64,000 nucleotides of DNA from Ferrimonas senticii DSM 18821 (GCF_000422665.1 NZ_AUGM01000001.1:55352-119351); one strand, 5' to 3'; positions 18,447 through 28,125 are shown, counted from the first letter of the stretch. The notes: generated from the sequence alone by a model not told the origin. Translations and numbers: made by a program.

Positions 18447-19095
18447 ATTTGGCCTCCAGAGTGGCGACTTCAGCGTCGCTTAAATAACGGATCGGTTGCT
18501 GCTGCATCAGTTGCATCAGCTTGGCGGTCTCTTCCAGCTCTTCCATGTTGTCGCCGGCGTCGAACAGATCTTTGCCAGCGCACACAGGACCATGATTGGC
18601 CAGCAACATGGCGCGATGCTGCGGGGCTAAGGCCGCCAAGTGTTCGGCGATTTCAGCGGCACCCGGAGCAAAATAAGGCACCACCGGCAGTTGGCCGATG
18701 CGCATCACAAAGTAGGGCGTGAACGGCTTAATGCAGTTGTTGCTGTCCAGATCGTCGCGGCAAGAGAGGGCGGTTAGATAGGTACAGTGCAGGTGGACGA
18801 TGGCGCCATAGCTTGGGTTGGCGCGGTAGATGGCTAAGTGAAACTGCACCTCTTTCGACGGTTTATCGCCGCTAAGGTGATTGCCATCAATGTCGACCTT
18901 GCTTAAACGGTCGGCCTGCAAGCGGCCCATGCTGGAACCGGTTGGCGTCGCCAAGTAGTTGCCGCAGGGCAGGCGCAGCGAGATATTGCCGGCGCCGCCG
19001 GTGGCGTAGCCGCGGTTAAACAGTGATTGGCCGTAATCCACCAGCTGCTGGCGCAGCTGGTTTTCAATCTCGGCGTGGTTATGCAGTTCTGCCAC
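18439..19095 (-). CDS. otnC: 3-oxo-tetronate 4-phosphate decarboxylase OtnC (class II aldolase family)
   Basis: The 218-residue class II aldolase/adducin-fold protein has the substrate loop TGGAGNISLRL, TPTGSSMG and the zinc motif HLHCTYL plus a later His in NHGP. OtnC-type enzymes decarboxylate 3-oxo-tetronate 4-phosphate to dihydroxyacetone phosphate. GTG at 19095 follows the otnK stop by 2 nt with a GAGG site. The longer frame to 19200 lies inside otnK and is rejected. Confidence 0.9.
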   Translation of the reverse strand: MAELHNHAEIENQLRQQLVDYGQSLFNRGYATGGAGNISLRLPCGNYLATPTGSSMGRLQADRLSKVDIDGNHLSGDKPSKEVQFHLAIYRANPSYGAIVHLHCTYLTALSCRDDLDSNNCIKPFTPYFVMRIGQLPVVPYFAPGAAEIAEHLAALAPQHRAMLLANHGPVCAGKDLFDAGDNMEELEETAKLMQLMQQQPIRYLSDAEVATLEAKYG

Positions 19096-19097
19096 GA

Positions 19098-20354
19098 TTA
19101 CGCCTCGATCATCCGTTGGGCGCGGGCGAAAAAGTCCACTTGGCCGAAGTTGCCGGATTTCAGCGTCAGGCTTAGCGGTGCATCGATCGCTTTCACCCAT
19201 GGCACCCCTGGGGCAATTTGCGGACCGATGTGGAATGCTTGCACCTCAAGGCGTTGCGTGACGATGGAAGAGGTCTCGCCGCCGGCAACGATAAAGTTCT
19301 GTACCCCGTGTTCACGGCACAGCTCCGCGACTTTGGCAAAGGTCTGTTCGACCGCATGGGCAGCGCGTTCGGCGCCAAATTCCGCTTGGATCTGCGCTAA
19401 TCGATGCTGATCGGCGGTGGCGTAGACCATCGGCGCCATGGCGTTATCCAACTTTGGCAGTAGCCAGTTGATAACCTCAAGTGGGTAATCTGGTTGTTCG
19501 ATGCAGGCTTTGATATCCAGCACCATGTGTTCCGCTTGGGCTTGATAATCGGCAACCTGAGCGTTGGTCATCTGCGAGCAAGAGCCGCACAGCACCACGG
19601 TTTTGGCTTGGCTTGGCTTAGCGGCGCTGTTGTCGATGCTGCCGCTAGACAGATGACGGGCTAACCCCAAGGCTAGGCCTGAACCGCCAGTGACCAGCGG
19701 CAGTTCCGCCACGGCGGCGCCCAGCACTTCCAGGTGAGTCTCGGTTAAGGTGTCCAGTACCGCATAACGGTGGCCGGCCTGTTCGATCTCCGCCAGACGG
19801 GCTTTGACCGCGTCGCTGCCTTGATCGATGGTGGCGGCATTCACTAGGCCACAGGTGCCTTGCGCTTGCGCTTCCATCAGTCGCAGCAGGTTGGAGTCGG
19901 TCATTGGCGTCACTGGATGATGGCGCATGCCAGAATCGGACAGCAGTTGTTCACCAACAAACAGATGACCCATGTAAACGCTGCGGCCATTGACCGGCAG
20001 CGATGGGCAGATGATGGTCAGCTTGCTATCAAGCTTGGCCATCAGGGCGTCGGTTACCGGACCGATATTGCCTTTGGCGGTGCTGTCGAAGGTCGAGCAG
20101 TACTTGAAGTAGATCTGCGCCGCGCCTTGAGCTTTTAGCCAGTCACAGGCGGCGATGGAATCGGCCACCGCTTCATCGACCGGACAAGAGCGAGACTTGA
20201 GGCTGATCACCACCGCATCGGTATCCAGCGCCATGGCATCGCTTGGTACGCCAGAGAACTGCATGGTGCGTAGGCCGTTTTCCACCAAGAAGCTGGCGAT
20301 GTCGGTAGCACCGGTAAAGTCATCGGCAATAACGCCGATCTTCAGCGCTGGCAT
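19098..20354 (-). CDS. otnK: 3-oxo-tetronate kinase OtnK (four-carbon acid sugar kinase)
   Basis: The 418-residue protein is a DUF1537-type kinase. It has the N-terminal substrate site IADDFTGATDIA and a C-terminal nucleotide-binding region with IVAGGETS. It phosphorylates the four-carbon acid before decarboxylation. Its ATG overlaps the ltnD TAA by one base, so translation is coupled. Length and motifs are normal. Confidence 0.93.
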   Translation of the reverse strand: MPALKIGVIADDFTGATDIASFLVENGLRTMQFSGVPSDAMALDTDAVVISLKSRSCPVDEAVADSIAACDWLKAQGAAQIYFKYCSTFDSTAKGNIGPVTDALMAKLDSKLTIICPSLPVNGRSVYMGHLFVGEQLLSDSGMRHHPVTPMTDSNLLRLMEAQAQGTCGLVNAATIDQGSDAVKARLAEIEQAGHRYAVLDTLTETHLEVLGAAVAELPLVTGGSGLALGLARHLSSGSIDNSAAKPSQAKTVVLCGSCSQMTNAQVADYQAQAEHMVLDIKACIEQPDYPLEVINWLLPKLDNAMAPMVYATADQHRLAQIQAEFGAERAAHAVEQTFAKVAELCREHGVQNFIVAGGETSSIVTQRLEVQAFHIGPQIAPGVPWVKAIDAPLSLTLKSGNFGQVDFFARAQRMIEA

Positions 20355-21250
20355 TATTTGGCCTCCGGCAGGGTGATGCCTTGGAAGGTCTTGATCACCG
20401 CGGCGTCCGCTTCATGGCCGTAACCGGCGTTAGAGGCGTTCAGGTACATGTTGTGGGCGGCGCTGGCCAGTGGCGTTGGGAAGTTCAGGCTCTTGGCGGT
20501 TTCGGCCACCAGGCCCATATCTTTCACGAAGATATCGACCATTGAAGTTGGGGTGTAATCGCCGCTAACCACGTGCTTCATGCGGTTTTCAAACATCCAG
20601 CTGTTGCCGGCGGCGTTGGTCACGACGTCGTACATGGTGTCCAGTGGAATACCAGCCTTGGCGGCCATCGCCATCGCTTCGGCGCCGGCGGCAATGTGCA
20701 CCCCAGCCAGCAATTGGTGGATGATCTTAACGGTCGCACCCAGGCCAATTTCGCTGCCGACGTTGTAGGTTTTGCCGGAGGTAGCATCCAGCACCGGTTG
20801 CAGCTTGGCAAAGGCTTCGGCAGAGCCGGAGGCCATGATGGTCATCTCACCCGCCGCCGCTTTCGCCGCACCACCGGAAACTGGCGCGTCTAACATCAGC
20901 AGATCACGCTGCGCCAGTTTTTGGCCAAAGATCTTGGCATCGTCGGCACTGATGGTGGCAGAGATCATTACTGCAGTACCCGGTTTCAGCGCATCCGCCA
21001 GACCCAGATCGAACAGAATGGTGTTTGCCTGCTTGGCGTTAACTACCAGCATCAGCACGCTGTCGAAGTTGGCGGCAAATTCTTTGGCATCGGTGCCCAC
21101 CGCTTCAGCGCCGTGGTTTTTTAGCTCGTCTAGGGCGACTGGGTTTAGGTCGAAACCGTAGGTAGTAAGACCGGCGTTGATGCAGGATTTAGCGGCGCCC
21201 ATGCCCATGGAGCCCAAACCGATAACCGCGACTGAATGACCGTTGCTCAT
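20354..21250 (-). CDS. ltnD: L-threonate dehydrogenase LtnD
   Basis: The 298-residue beta-hydroxyacid dehydrogenase has the NAD-binding AVIGLGSMGMG, the substrate motif DAPVSGGAAKAAAGEM and the catalytic Lys in GLGATVKIIHQLL. LtnD oxidises L-threonate to 2-oxo-threonate. It is the first gene of the otn cluster and faces the DeoR regulator. The family also contains tartronate semialdehyde reductase, but the otnKCI context favours LtnD. Confidence 0.9.
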   Translation of the reverse strand: MSNGHSVAVIGLGSMGMGAAKSCINAGLTTYGFDLNPVALDELKNHGAEAVGTDAKEFAANFDSVLMLVVNAKQANTILFDLGLADALKPGTAVMISATISADDAKIFGQKLAQRDLLMLDAPVSGGAAKAAAGEMTIMASGSAEAFAKLQPVLDATSGKTYNVGSEIGLGATVKIIHQLLAGVHIAAGAEAMAMAAKAGIPLDTMYDVVTNAAGNSWMFENRMKHVVSGDYTPTSMVDIFVKDMGLVAETAKSLNFPTPLASAAHNMYLNASNAGYGHEADAAVIKTFQGITLPEAK

Positions 21251-21381
21251 TGATACTTCCGAAACTTGTTGTTAACCGATGTTAAAAAAGCTGATGAGAA
21301 ATTCAGCTTTATCGTTTTATGTGGTTATTTTCACAGAAATTAACGAGCGCGGTGGGCTGTTACCGTTGGTGACTGGAACTC

Positions 21382-21397
21382 TGTGATCTAAATCAAA
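21382..21397. promoter_or_regulatory. CRP-like site between ltnD and the DeoR-type regulator
   Basis: TGTGA-TCTAAA-TCAAA matches the CRP consensus TGTGA-N6-TCACA at 9 of 10 half-site positions. It lies 132 nt upstream of ltnD and 103 nt before the regulator, consistent with catabolite control of a sugar-acid cluster. Binding is predicted, not shown. Confidence 0.6.
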
Positions 21398-21499
21398 ATC
21401 AGGACTGTCGGCGGCGTTAACTGGGTGGCATTGATTGACAGGGCGACGGCCAACGTGATGTTGTGTGGCGCTGAATTTTCACAGCAAATCACAGCTACG

Positions 21500-22258
21500 A
21501 TGATCCCCGCCGAACGCCAACGTTGCATCTTGCAAGCCCTTGAACAGCATGAGATCCGCACCATCCATCAGTTAACCGAACTGCTGGGGGTTTCCCATAT
21601 GACGGTGCGCCGTGACATCGCGAACTTAGAGGCAAAAGGGCGGTTATTTTCGGTTTTAGGCGGGGTGCAGCGAGTAGAGTCGGTGCGCGAAGAACCGAGC
21701 CATCGCGTTAAGCTAGAGATGAACACCGAAGTGAAACGGCGGATCGCTGCGGCCGCTGTAACTTTGGTGCCAGCCAATGCCACTGTCTATCTCGATGCTG
21801 GCACTACCACCTTGGCGTTGGCAAAACTGTTGGCGGAACGCGCTGATCTGTTGGTGGTTAGCAACGATCTGGTGATCGCTAACTACCTGGCGGCGCAGGG
21901 GCGTTGTCGGCAGTACCTGACTGGCGGCTTTGTCGATGCCGCCAACCATTCTTGCGTTGGTAATTTGACCGCTACCTTTATTAGCCAATTGAATATTGAT
22001 GTCGCTTTTATCTCGACCTCTTGTTGGGATCGGCGCGGGATCTCCTTTCCAAGCGAACATAAAGTGGTGGTAAAAAAAGCGCTACTGGAGGTCGCCAAGC
22101 AATCGGTGCTGCTGGCGGATTCGTCCAAATTTGGTCGCAGTGGTGCGTTTTTAGGGCTTAGCAACAGCCAATTTGATCTGGTGATCAGCGACAGCGATCT
22201 GCCGCATTCGTTTCAAGAGTTGCTAACCCAGCAGCAGGTCGCGTTGCAACTGGTGTAG
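21500..22258 (+). CDS. DeoR/GlpR-family transcriptional regulator of the tetronate cluster
   Basis: The protein of about 252 residues has an N-terminal DeoR helix-turn-helix (ERQRCILQALEQHEIRTIHQLTELLGVSHMTVRRDIANLE). A sugar-phosphate sensor domain follows (VYLDAGTTTLALAKLL, VVSNDLVIANYL, LADSSKFGR). Divergent to ltnD, it probably represses the cluster and responds to a phosphorylated intermediate. The ATG at 21500 fits the family; in-frame starts at 21425 (GTG) and 21458 are alternatives, and none has a strong ribosome site. Confidence 0.88.
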   Translation: MIPAERQRCILQALEQHEIRTIHQLTELLGVSHMTVRRDIANLEAKGRLFSVLGGVQRVESVREEPSHRVKLEMNTEVKRRIAAAAVTLVPANATVYLDAGTTTLALAKLLAERADLLVVSNDLVIANYLAAQGRCRQYLTGGFVDAANHSCVGNLTATFISQLNIDVAFISTSCWDRRGISFPSEHKVVVKKALLEVAKQSVLLADSSKFGRSGAFLGLSNSQFDLVISDSDLPHSFQELLTQQQVALQLV

Positions 22259-22273
22259 CGGCGGCCGTGCTGA

Positions 22274-22885
22274 TTAAAACAGCAGATCGATTGGCGTGCC
22301 GTGGGGGTTATGGCAACTGGTGCAAACGGCGCCGCTGAAACTTTGTTGGCGGCGGTGGCTTAAATTGTCGCCTTTGCGGCTGTGACAGTGAGTGCAGGTT
22401 TTTACCTCGGCTTGAGGATCGAGCACATTGTTGCCGCTGTTATGAATGGCATGGCAATCGGTACAAGCTAAGTTGACTCGATTGTGGGTAGATTCATTCC
22501 AGCCCATATGCGGCATATCCTGATGGCAACTTAAACAGACCGAATTCTTGCTGGCCGCAGGCAGCGGTGAATCGGCGCCGAAGGCGATCATTGTGGCATC
22601 GGCATCTACCCCGTGGTGACCTAACTTACCGTGGCAGCTTTGACAGCCGCTGCCCAGCGGTGCGGTCAAGATCCCAGCATGAGCGCCAGCACTTAACGGG
22701 ATTATGGTGGTTTCGGCCTGATGACACGGCAAGCAGGGGGAATCCAGCGACGGCGTTTGTTGGCTAATTGGTTGCGGGTAGACGGTGCCAGTTTGAGCGA
22801 TTGCCAGTGGTGACAGCAGCAGTACTAGTGCGGCCATACGGTAGCCTAATCTGCTGCAATTCCCTGTCGCCTGTCGCCAATCCAT
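22274..22885 (-). CDS. Exported hexaheme c-type cytochrome (DmsE/NrfB-like pattern)
   Basis: The protein of about 203 residues has a signal segment (MAALVLLLSPLAIAQ) and six CXXCH heme sites: CLPCH, CQSCH, CLSCH, CTDCH, CTHCH and CTSCH. Stretches such as CLSCHQDMPHMGWNESTHNR and CTSCHNPHGTP resemble DmsE/MtrA-type periplasmic electron carriers, which usually have ten hemes, and pentaheme NrfB. A standalone hexaheme form is uncommon. The ATG at 22885 has AGGTG 6 nt upstream. No terminal reductase is adjacent; the divergent neighbour is feoA. Confidence 0.85.
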   Translation of the reverse strand: MDWRQATGNCSRLGYRMAALVLLLSPLAIAQTGTVYPQPISQQTPSLDSPCLPCHQAETTIIPLSAGAHAGILTAPLGSGCQSCHGKLGHHGVDADATMIAFGADSPLPAASKNSVCLSCHQDMPHMGWNESTHNRVNLACTDCHAIHNSGNNVLDPQAEVKTCTHCHSRKGDNLSHRRQQSFSGAVCTSCHNPHGTPIDLLF

Positions 22886-23009
22886 CAAGTTCACCTGTGT
22901 GAGATTTTGATAACAAGCGCTTAGGTTACCTCTTTGGTGGTATCAAGAAATCTCAGCGTGCCGTTTTTGCAAAATTGATCCCGTTATTGGCGTTGCTCAA
23001 GTTGAACGT

Positions 23010-23022
23010 AATGAAAATGATT
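23010..23022. promoter_or_regulatory. Fur-box-like sequence upstream of feoAB
   Basis: AATGAAAATGATT matches the core of the Fur consensus (AATGATAATCATT) at 11 of 13 positions. It lies about 120 nt upstream of feoA, between it and the divergent hexaheme cytochrome, so it could repress either. A TATACT -10-like hexamer for feoA is at 23084-23089. Confidence 0.55.
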
Positions 23023-23140
23023 CGCAACGCCACTTAGAAAGGCAAAGTTAGATATCGGTCAGAGTTTTAGCAGTCGATGGGAGTATACTGATGGCAAATG
23101 AAAGTAATTAACATTTAGTTGTTTGGTTAGGAAACCGCCG

Positions 23141-23368
23141 ATGAAGTTGTCAGAGATGAACAATGGCCAGCGGGCAAACATCGTAGAGATGGATGCGGCC
23201 GGTCTTGAACAAGGCTTACTGATTAAGCTTACCGCAATGGGTTTTGTTGCCGGTTCAGTGGTGGAAGTGATCCGTCGAGCACCAATGGGCAAAGGGATCC
23301 AGCTGCGTTTACGCGGCAGTGATCTGTGTTTGACTCCGGCGCTGGCGGCGCGGGTAAAGGTGGCGTAA
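23141..23368 (+). CDS. feoA: Ferrous iron transport accessory protein FeoA
   Basis: The 75-residue SH3-like protein (KLSEMNNGQRANIVEMD ... GSVVEVIRRAPMGKGIQLRLRGSDLCL) assists FeoB in Fe2+ uptake. The ATG at 23141 matches family length; an upstream in-frame GTG-type start at 23123 would add residues lacking homology. feoB follows after 3 nt. Confidence 0.95.
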   Translation: MKLSEMNNGQRANIVEMDAAGLEQGLLIKLTAMGFVAGSVVEVIRRAPMGKGIQLRLRGSDLCLTPALAARVKVA

Positions 23369-23371
23369 CCG

Positions 23372-25549
23372 ATGAAAAATTATGTTGTTGTTGGTAATCC
23401 CAACTCCGGTAAGTCGACCCTGTTCAACCTATTAACTGGTGACAATGCCAAAGTTGGTAACTGGGCAGGTGTAACTGTTGCGGCTCGTCATGCCAAACTG
23501 CAATTGGCGGATGAGGCGATCAATCTGATCGATCTGCCGGGCATGTACGAACTGGGCGCACTGGATACCTCTGAAGATGAGGCGGTATCTCGGCGGGTGC
23601 TGCTGGCTCGCGATTACGACGCCATTATCAACGTTGTTGATGCCACCCAACTCGAGCGTCATCTATACCTGACCACGCAACTGCGGGAATTGGGCAAACC
23701 GATGATTATCCTACTGAATAAGTGGGATTCGGCGCGCCAGCAAAACCTTAATATCAGCACCGACGAGATTGCCGCCAAGTTTGGCTGTCCGGTGTATGGG
23801 ATTTCTGCTCGCACCGGTAAGTGTCGCGATTACACCCTACAAGGGATTGCGCAACTAGCGACCCAAGCGCTGCCTGCGTGGCAGTTGGATTACGGTCAAA
23901 GCTTCGAGCAACTGCTGGCGCAGCAGGGCGACGATCGGGTTACCTCGTTGGTGGCGTTGGTTAATAGCCAAGGCGGCTCTCAGCATCTGCAACACGTTTC
24001 GGCGGTGCGTTACGGCTTTATCGAACAGCTGCTGAATGATGCCCGTAAGCCAACCTCCTTTGGACAGAGCATCACCGATAAATTGGATAAAGTGGTTCTG
24101 CATCCAGTCGCCGGCGTGCCGGTGTTCCTGGGGATGATGTACCTGACCTTTATGTTCGCCATCCACATGGGCGCGTCCTTTATCGACTGGTTCGATATTA
24201 TGGCGGGCACCCTGTTTGTTGATGGCACTGCGCAAGCACTGGCGGCGATCGGTGCCCCAGATCTGCTGATCGGCCTGCTGTCTAATGGCGTCGGTGCCGG
24301 TATTCAAACCGTGGCGACCTTTGTGCCGGTCGTGGCATTTATGTTCTTCGCCTTAGGCGTGTTGGAAACTTCTGGTTATCTGGCTCGCGCCGCCTTTGTG
24401 GTGGAAGGTTTTATGAACCGCATCGGTTTGCCGGGTAAAGCCTTTGTGCCGCTGATCGTGGGCTTCGGCTGTAACGTGCCGGCGATCACCGCAACTCGTG
24501 CACTGGATGACAAACGCCAGCGGATCATGGCATCGATGATGGCACCGTTTATGTCTTGTGGTGCTCGTCTGCCGGTTTATGCGCTGTTCGCGGCGGCGTT
24601 TTTCCCAGAATCTGGGCAAAACTTAGTATTCGTGCTGTATCTGGTAGGCATTTTAGCGGCGGTATTGACCGGTCTGTTCCTGCGTTACTCGCTGCTGCCA
24701 GGCGATGCTGGCATGTCGGTGATGGAGATGCCGTCTTACGAGATGCCTAAGCTGAAAACCATCCTCAATCGCACTTGGATGCGTACCCGCCAGTTTGTGC
24801 TGGGCGCCGGTAAAGTGATTGTGGTCATGGTGACTCTGCTGAGCTTTGCCAATACCGTTGGTACTGACGGTTCCATTGGTAATGAAGACACCGACAACTC
24901 GCTGTTGGCGGTAGCCGCCCAATCGGTTACCCCAGTGTTTGCCCCGATGGGGATCCAGCAAGATAACTGGGAAGCAACCGTCGGCATTATCACCGGGATC
25001 TTTGCCAAAGAAGCGGTGGTTGGCACCTTGAATGCGCTATACACCCCGGCGGATGGCGAAGAGGGTGGCGAATGGGATCTGTGGGGCGCCTTTGTTGAAG
25101 CGAACTACACCATCCCGGACAACATGCTGGGGATCAACTTCCGTGATCCGCTGGGCATGGATATTGGTGATGTGTCAGAAATGAATGCGGCTGCTGAAGC
25201 CTTGGAAGTTGAGGTTGCCTCTCTGACTAACCTGCAAGCCGGTTTCGTGTCGACTACCGCTGCTGTGGCTTACCTGCTGTTTATCCTGTTGTATACCCCA
25301 TGTGCGGCAGTATTGGGGGCAATGGCCGGTGAACTGGGCAATCGTTGGACCGCGTTCTCTGCCGTTTGGACTTTGGTGCTGGCCTACTGTGTGGCGACCG
25401 CTTACTACCAATTGCTGAGCTTCGGCATTGCCGGTGCTTGGGTGCTGTTGCCGATGGCGCTGGTATTTGGTATCGCGTTTGTGGTGATGCGCCGCTTGGG
25501 CAAGCGGGTTCGTCAAGGCGCTGGTGACATCGCGATTGTGATGAAGTAA
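23372..25549 (+). CDS. feoB: Ferrous iron transporter FeoB
   Basis: The 725-residue inner-membrane Fe2+ transporter has an N-terminal G domain (G1 GNPNSGKST at residues 8-16, G3 DLPGMYE, G4 NKWD). A helical spacer and a membrane domain with two Gate-type repeats follow (including VPLIVGFGCNVPAI and MASMMAPFMSCGARLPVY). Length is slightly below E. coli FeoB (773). No feoC follows; a terminator comes directly after. Confidence 0.97.
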   Translation: MKNYVVVGNPNSGKSTLFNLLTGDNAKVGNWAGVTVAARHAKLQLADEAINLIDLPGMYELGALDTSEDEAVSRRVLLARDYDAIINVVDATQLERHLYLTTQLRELGKPMIILLNKWDSARQQNLNISTDEIAAKFGCPVYGISARTGKCRDYTLQGIAQLATQALPAWQLDYGQSFEQLLAQQGDDRVTSLVALVNSQGGSQHLQHVSAVRYGFIEQLLNDARKPTSFGQSITDKLDKVVLHPVAGVPVFLGMMYLTFMFAIHMGASFIDWFDIMAGTLFVDGTAQALAAIGAPDLLIGLLSNGVGAGIQTVATFVPVVAFMFFALGVLETSGYLARAAFVVEGFMNRIGLPGKAFVPLIVGFGCNVPAITATRALDDKRQRIMASMMAPFMSCGARLPVYALFAAAFFPESGQNLVFVLYLVGILAAVLTGLFLRYSLLPGDAGMSVMEMPSYEMPKLKTILNRTWMRTRQFVLGAGKVIVVMVTLLSFANTVGTDGSIGNEDTDNSLLAVAAQSVTPVFAPMGIQQDNWEATVGIITGIFAKEAVVGTLNALYTPADGEEGGEWDLWGAFVEANYTIPDNMLGINFRDPLGMDIGDVSEMNAAAEALEVEVASLTNLQAGFVSTTAAVAYLLFILLYTPCAAVLGAMAGELGNRWTAFSAVWTLVLAYCVATAYYQLLSFGIAGAWVLLPMALVFGIAFVVMRRLGKRVRQGAGDIAIVMK

Positions 25550-25572
25550 CCAGGTTACTATTCTGGTGTACT

Positions 25573-25597
25573 AAGGCGCTCTTCGGAGCGCCTTTTT
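25573..25597 (+). terminator. Terminator after feoAB
   Basis: GGCGCTC pairs with GAGCGCC around TTCG, followed by T5. A UUCG tetraloop makes this strong. Confidence 0.95.
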
Positions 25598-25660
25598 ATT
25601 GCGTATAACAGTGACGCTTAAACTATCTTTTTTGAGTGAGTTAGCAAAAGAGAGAGAACC

Positions 25661-26236
25661 ATGGCTGAACAAAACAACGGGGTTTGGAGCAAACCTAGGG
25701 CGTGGTGGCGCTTTGGGGTGCCGATCGGCGGCTTGCTGGCTTTTGTGGTTGGCGCTCTGGCGTGGGTCGGCTTCGATTATTCCCTGCACTGGAGTAGCAC
25801 CAACGAGTTTTGTACCTCCTGTCACAATTCACCGTCAGCATGGGTGTGGGAGGAATATCAGCAAACCCCGCACTACAACACGGCCTCCGGCATCGCCGCA
25901 ACCTGTCATGACTGTCATATTCCCAACGAGTTTTTCCCAAAACTGTGGGTAAAGGGCACCAGCGCGTTAAAACACGTCAGCCATCAAATTCTAGATCCCT
26001 ACCAAGACAAAGCGGAGTTTGAACAAAACCGTCTGCGTCTGGCTGAGCAAGTGTGGGCTGCTTACCGTAAGGATGACTCGAAAAACTGTCGCTCCTGCCA
26101 TGACGTCAATCAATGGGATATGGCCAAGCAAAGCGAGACGGCAGCGCAGTTTCACCAAGTGTTGTACGAAGAGGAACACCCCACCTGCATCGATTGCCAC
26201 AAAGGGATCGCCCACCACTTACCACAACAGTGGTGA
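25661..26236 (+). CDS. NapC/NirT/CymA-family tetraheme quinol dehydrogenase
   Basis: The 191-residue protein has one N-terminal membrane anchor (about residues 18-40) and a periplasmic domain with four heme sites: CTSCH, CHDCH, CRSCH and CIDCH. Spacing and the closing CIDCHKGIAHHLP match NapC. Such proteins oxidise menaquinol and pass electrons to periplasmic reductases or, as CymA, to many acceptors. No nap, nrf or tor gene is adjacent, so it may be a general hub. Its partner is not identifiable here. Confidence 0.9.
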   Translation: MAEQNNGVWSKPRAWWRFGVPIGGLLAFVVGALAWVGFDYSLHWSSTNEFCTSCHNSPSAWVWEEYQQTPHYNTASGIAATCHDCHIPNEFFPKLWVKGTSALKHVSHQILDPYQDKAEFEQNRLRLAEQVWAAYRKDDSKNCRSCHDVNQWDMAKQSETAAQFHQVLYEEEHPTCIDCHKGIAHHLPQQW

Positions 26237-26354
26237 CATTCTGTTCGGCAGCGCTGAGTTGGCGGTGAAAACCGCTTGCTCAGTAGTTGCCACTGCTGGG
26301 AAGTTGTCGCATCATACCGCTCTTATTTATCTGTATTAATTAACGAGGAAGCGC

Positions 26355-28025
26355 ATGAGCCAGCCGGACACCGAAGTACGTCCCAGCAACTTTATCCGCA
26401 ACATTATTGATGAAGATCTGGCCACTGGTAAGCACCAGAGTGTGCACACCCGTTTTCCGCCTGAGCCAAACGGCTACTTGCACATCGGCCATGCTAAGTC
26501 CATCTGTCTGAACTTCGGCATCGCCAAAGATTACCAGGGCAAATGTAACCTGCGTTTTGACGACACCAACCCGGTAAAAGAAGATATCGAGTACGTTGAG
26601 TCGATCAAAAAAGACGTAGAGTGGTTGGGCTTTGAGTGGGACGGCGACGTTCGCTACTCCTCCGATTACTTCGATGCTCTGTATGGCTATGCGGTCGAGC
26701 TGATCAACAAAGGTTTGGCCTACGTTGACGAGCTGAGCCCAGATGAGATCCGCGAATACCGTGGCACCTTGACTGCGCCAGGCAAACCTAGCCCGTACCG
26801 CGATCGCAGCGTTGAAGAGAACTTGGCGTTGTTTGAGAAGATGCGTGACGGTGGCTTCGAAGAGGGCAAAGCCTGTCTGCGTGCCAAAATCGACATGGCC
26901 TCTTCCTTTATCGTGATGCGCGATCCGGTGCTGTACCGCATTAAGTTTGCTCACCACCACCAGACCGGTGACAAGTGGTGCATCTACCCGATGTACGACT
27001 TCACCCACTGTATTTCTGATGCGATTGAGGACATCACTCACTCCATCTGTACTTTGGAGTTCCAAGATAACCGTCGTCTGTACGACTGGGTACTGGACAA
27101 CATCACCATCGCATCACGTCCTCGTCAGTACGAATTCAGCCGCTTGAATCTGGAATACACCATGATGTCCAAGCGCAAGCTGAACCAGCTGGTGACCGAC
27201 AAGCACGTTTCCGGTTGGGACGATCCTCGGATGCCAACCATCTCTGGTCTGCGCCGTCGTGGTTACACCCCTGCAGCCGTGCGGGAGTTCTGTAAGCGCA
27301 TTGGTGTGACCAAAATGGAAAACACCGTTGAGATGGGCATGCTGGAAGCCTGTATCCGTGACGATCTGAACAGCAATGCGCCACGCGCGATGGCGGTTCT
27401 GGATCCAATCAAGCTGGTACTGGAAAACTACCCAGAGGGCGAAGTGGAGATGCTGACCATCTCTAACCACCCATCTGACGAGTCCATGGGCAACCGCGAA
27501 GTGCCGTTCTCTCGTGAACTGTACATCGAAGCGGAAGACTTCCGTGAAGAAGCCAACAAGAAGTTCAAGCGTCTGGTAACTGGTAAGAAAGTGCGTCTGC
27601 GCGGTGCTTACGTGGTGACCGCAGAGCGTTGTGACAAAGACGAAAACGGCAATGTCACTACCGTTTACTGCAGCGTTGACCGCGATACTCTGGGTGTAGA
27701 TCCGGCTGATGGCGTTAAGCCAAAAGGCGTTATCCACTGGGTATCCGCTGAGCACGCGCTGGACGCGGAAGTACGTCTGTACGACCGTCTGTTCACCATC
27801 GCTAACCCGAACGTGGGTGAACTGGAAGAGACTTTGAATCCAGAGTCGCTGACCGTGATTGCCGCCAAGGTAGAACCGGCTCTGGCGCACGCTGAAGTAG
27901 AAAAAGCCTACCAGTTCGAGCGCATGGGTTACTTCTGTGCCGACAACAAAGATTCCGCTGCCGACAAGCTGGTGTTTAACCGCACCGTGGGCCTGCGTGA
28001 TTCTTGGGCCAAAATCTCTGACTAA
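26355..28025 (+). CDS. glnS: Glutaminyl-tRNA synthetase
   Basis: The 556-residue class I synthetase charges tRNA-Gln. It has the HIGH-type motif in [14 protein letters not shown], the KMSKS-type motif MMSKRK, and the two C-terminal beta-barrel domains of GlnRS. GAGGAAG precedes the ATG. It is monocistronic, with terminators on its 3' side. Confidence 0.97.
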   Translation: MSQPDTEVRPSNFIRNIIDEDLATGKHQSVHTRFPPEPNGYLHIGHAKSICLNFGIAKDYQGKCNLRFDDTNPVKEDIEYVESIKKDVEWLGFEWDGDVRYSSDYFDALYGYAVELINKGLAYVDELSPDEIREYRGTLTAPGKPSPYRDRSVEENLALFEKMRDGGFEEGKACLRAKIDMASSFIVMRDPVLYRIKFAHHHQTGDKWCIYPMYDFTHCISDAIEDITHSICTLEFQDNRRLYDWVLDNITIASRPRQYEFSRLNLEYTMMSKRKLNQLVTDKHVSGWDDPRMPTISGLRRRGYTPAAVREFCKRIGVTKMENTVEMGMLEACIRDDLNSNAPRAMAVLDPIKLVLENYPEGEVEMLTISNHPSDESMGNREVPFSRELYIEAEDFREEANKKFKRLVTGKKVRLRGAYVVTAERCDKDENGNVTTVYCSVDRDTLGVDPADGVKPKGVIHWVSAEHALDAEVRLYDRLFTIANPNVGELEETLNPESLTVIAAKVEPALAHAEVEKAYQFERMGYFCADNKDSAADKLVFNRTVGLRDSWAKISD

Positions 28026-28049
28026 GCTTTGACGTAGTCAGTAATATAG

Positions 28050-28077
28050 AAAACGGCGTCCACTGGACGCCGTTTTG
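28050..28077 (+). terminator. Terminator after glnS
   Basis: A perfect 11-bp stem AAACGGCGTCC/GGACGCCGTTT with a 3-nt loop starts 25 nt after the stop. Confidence 0.88.
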
Positions 28078-28092
28078 GTGTTTGCTCGCAAC

Positions 28093-28125
28093 AAAAAAGC
28101 GCCGGCTTATCGCTCGGCGCTTTTT
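28093..28125 (-). terminator. Bidirectional terminator between glnS and fur
   Basis: AAAAAGCGCCG pairs with CGGCGCTTTTT around a 10-nt loop. It has A-run and T-run flanks on both strands and lies 20 nt past the fur stop. Confidence 0.9.

Noticed and set aside
26340-27890. Two long minus-strand frames inside glnS
   Set aside because: Shadow frames of a strongly codon-biased gene; the plus frame encodes intact GlnRS.
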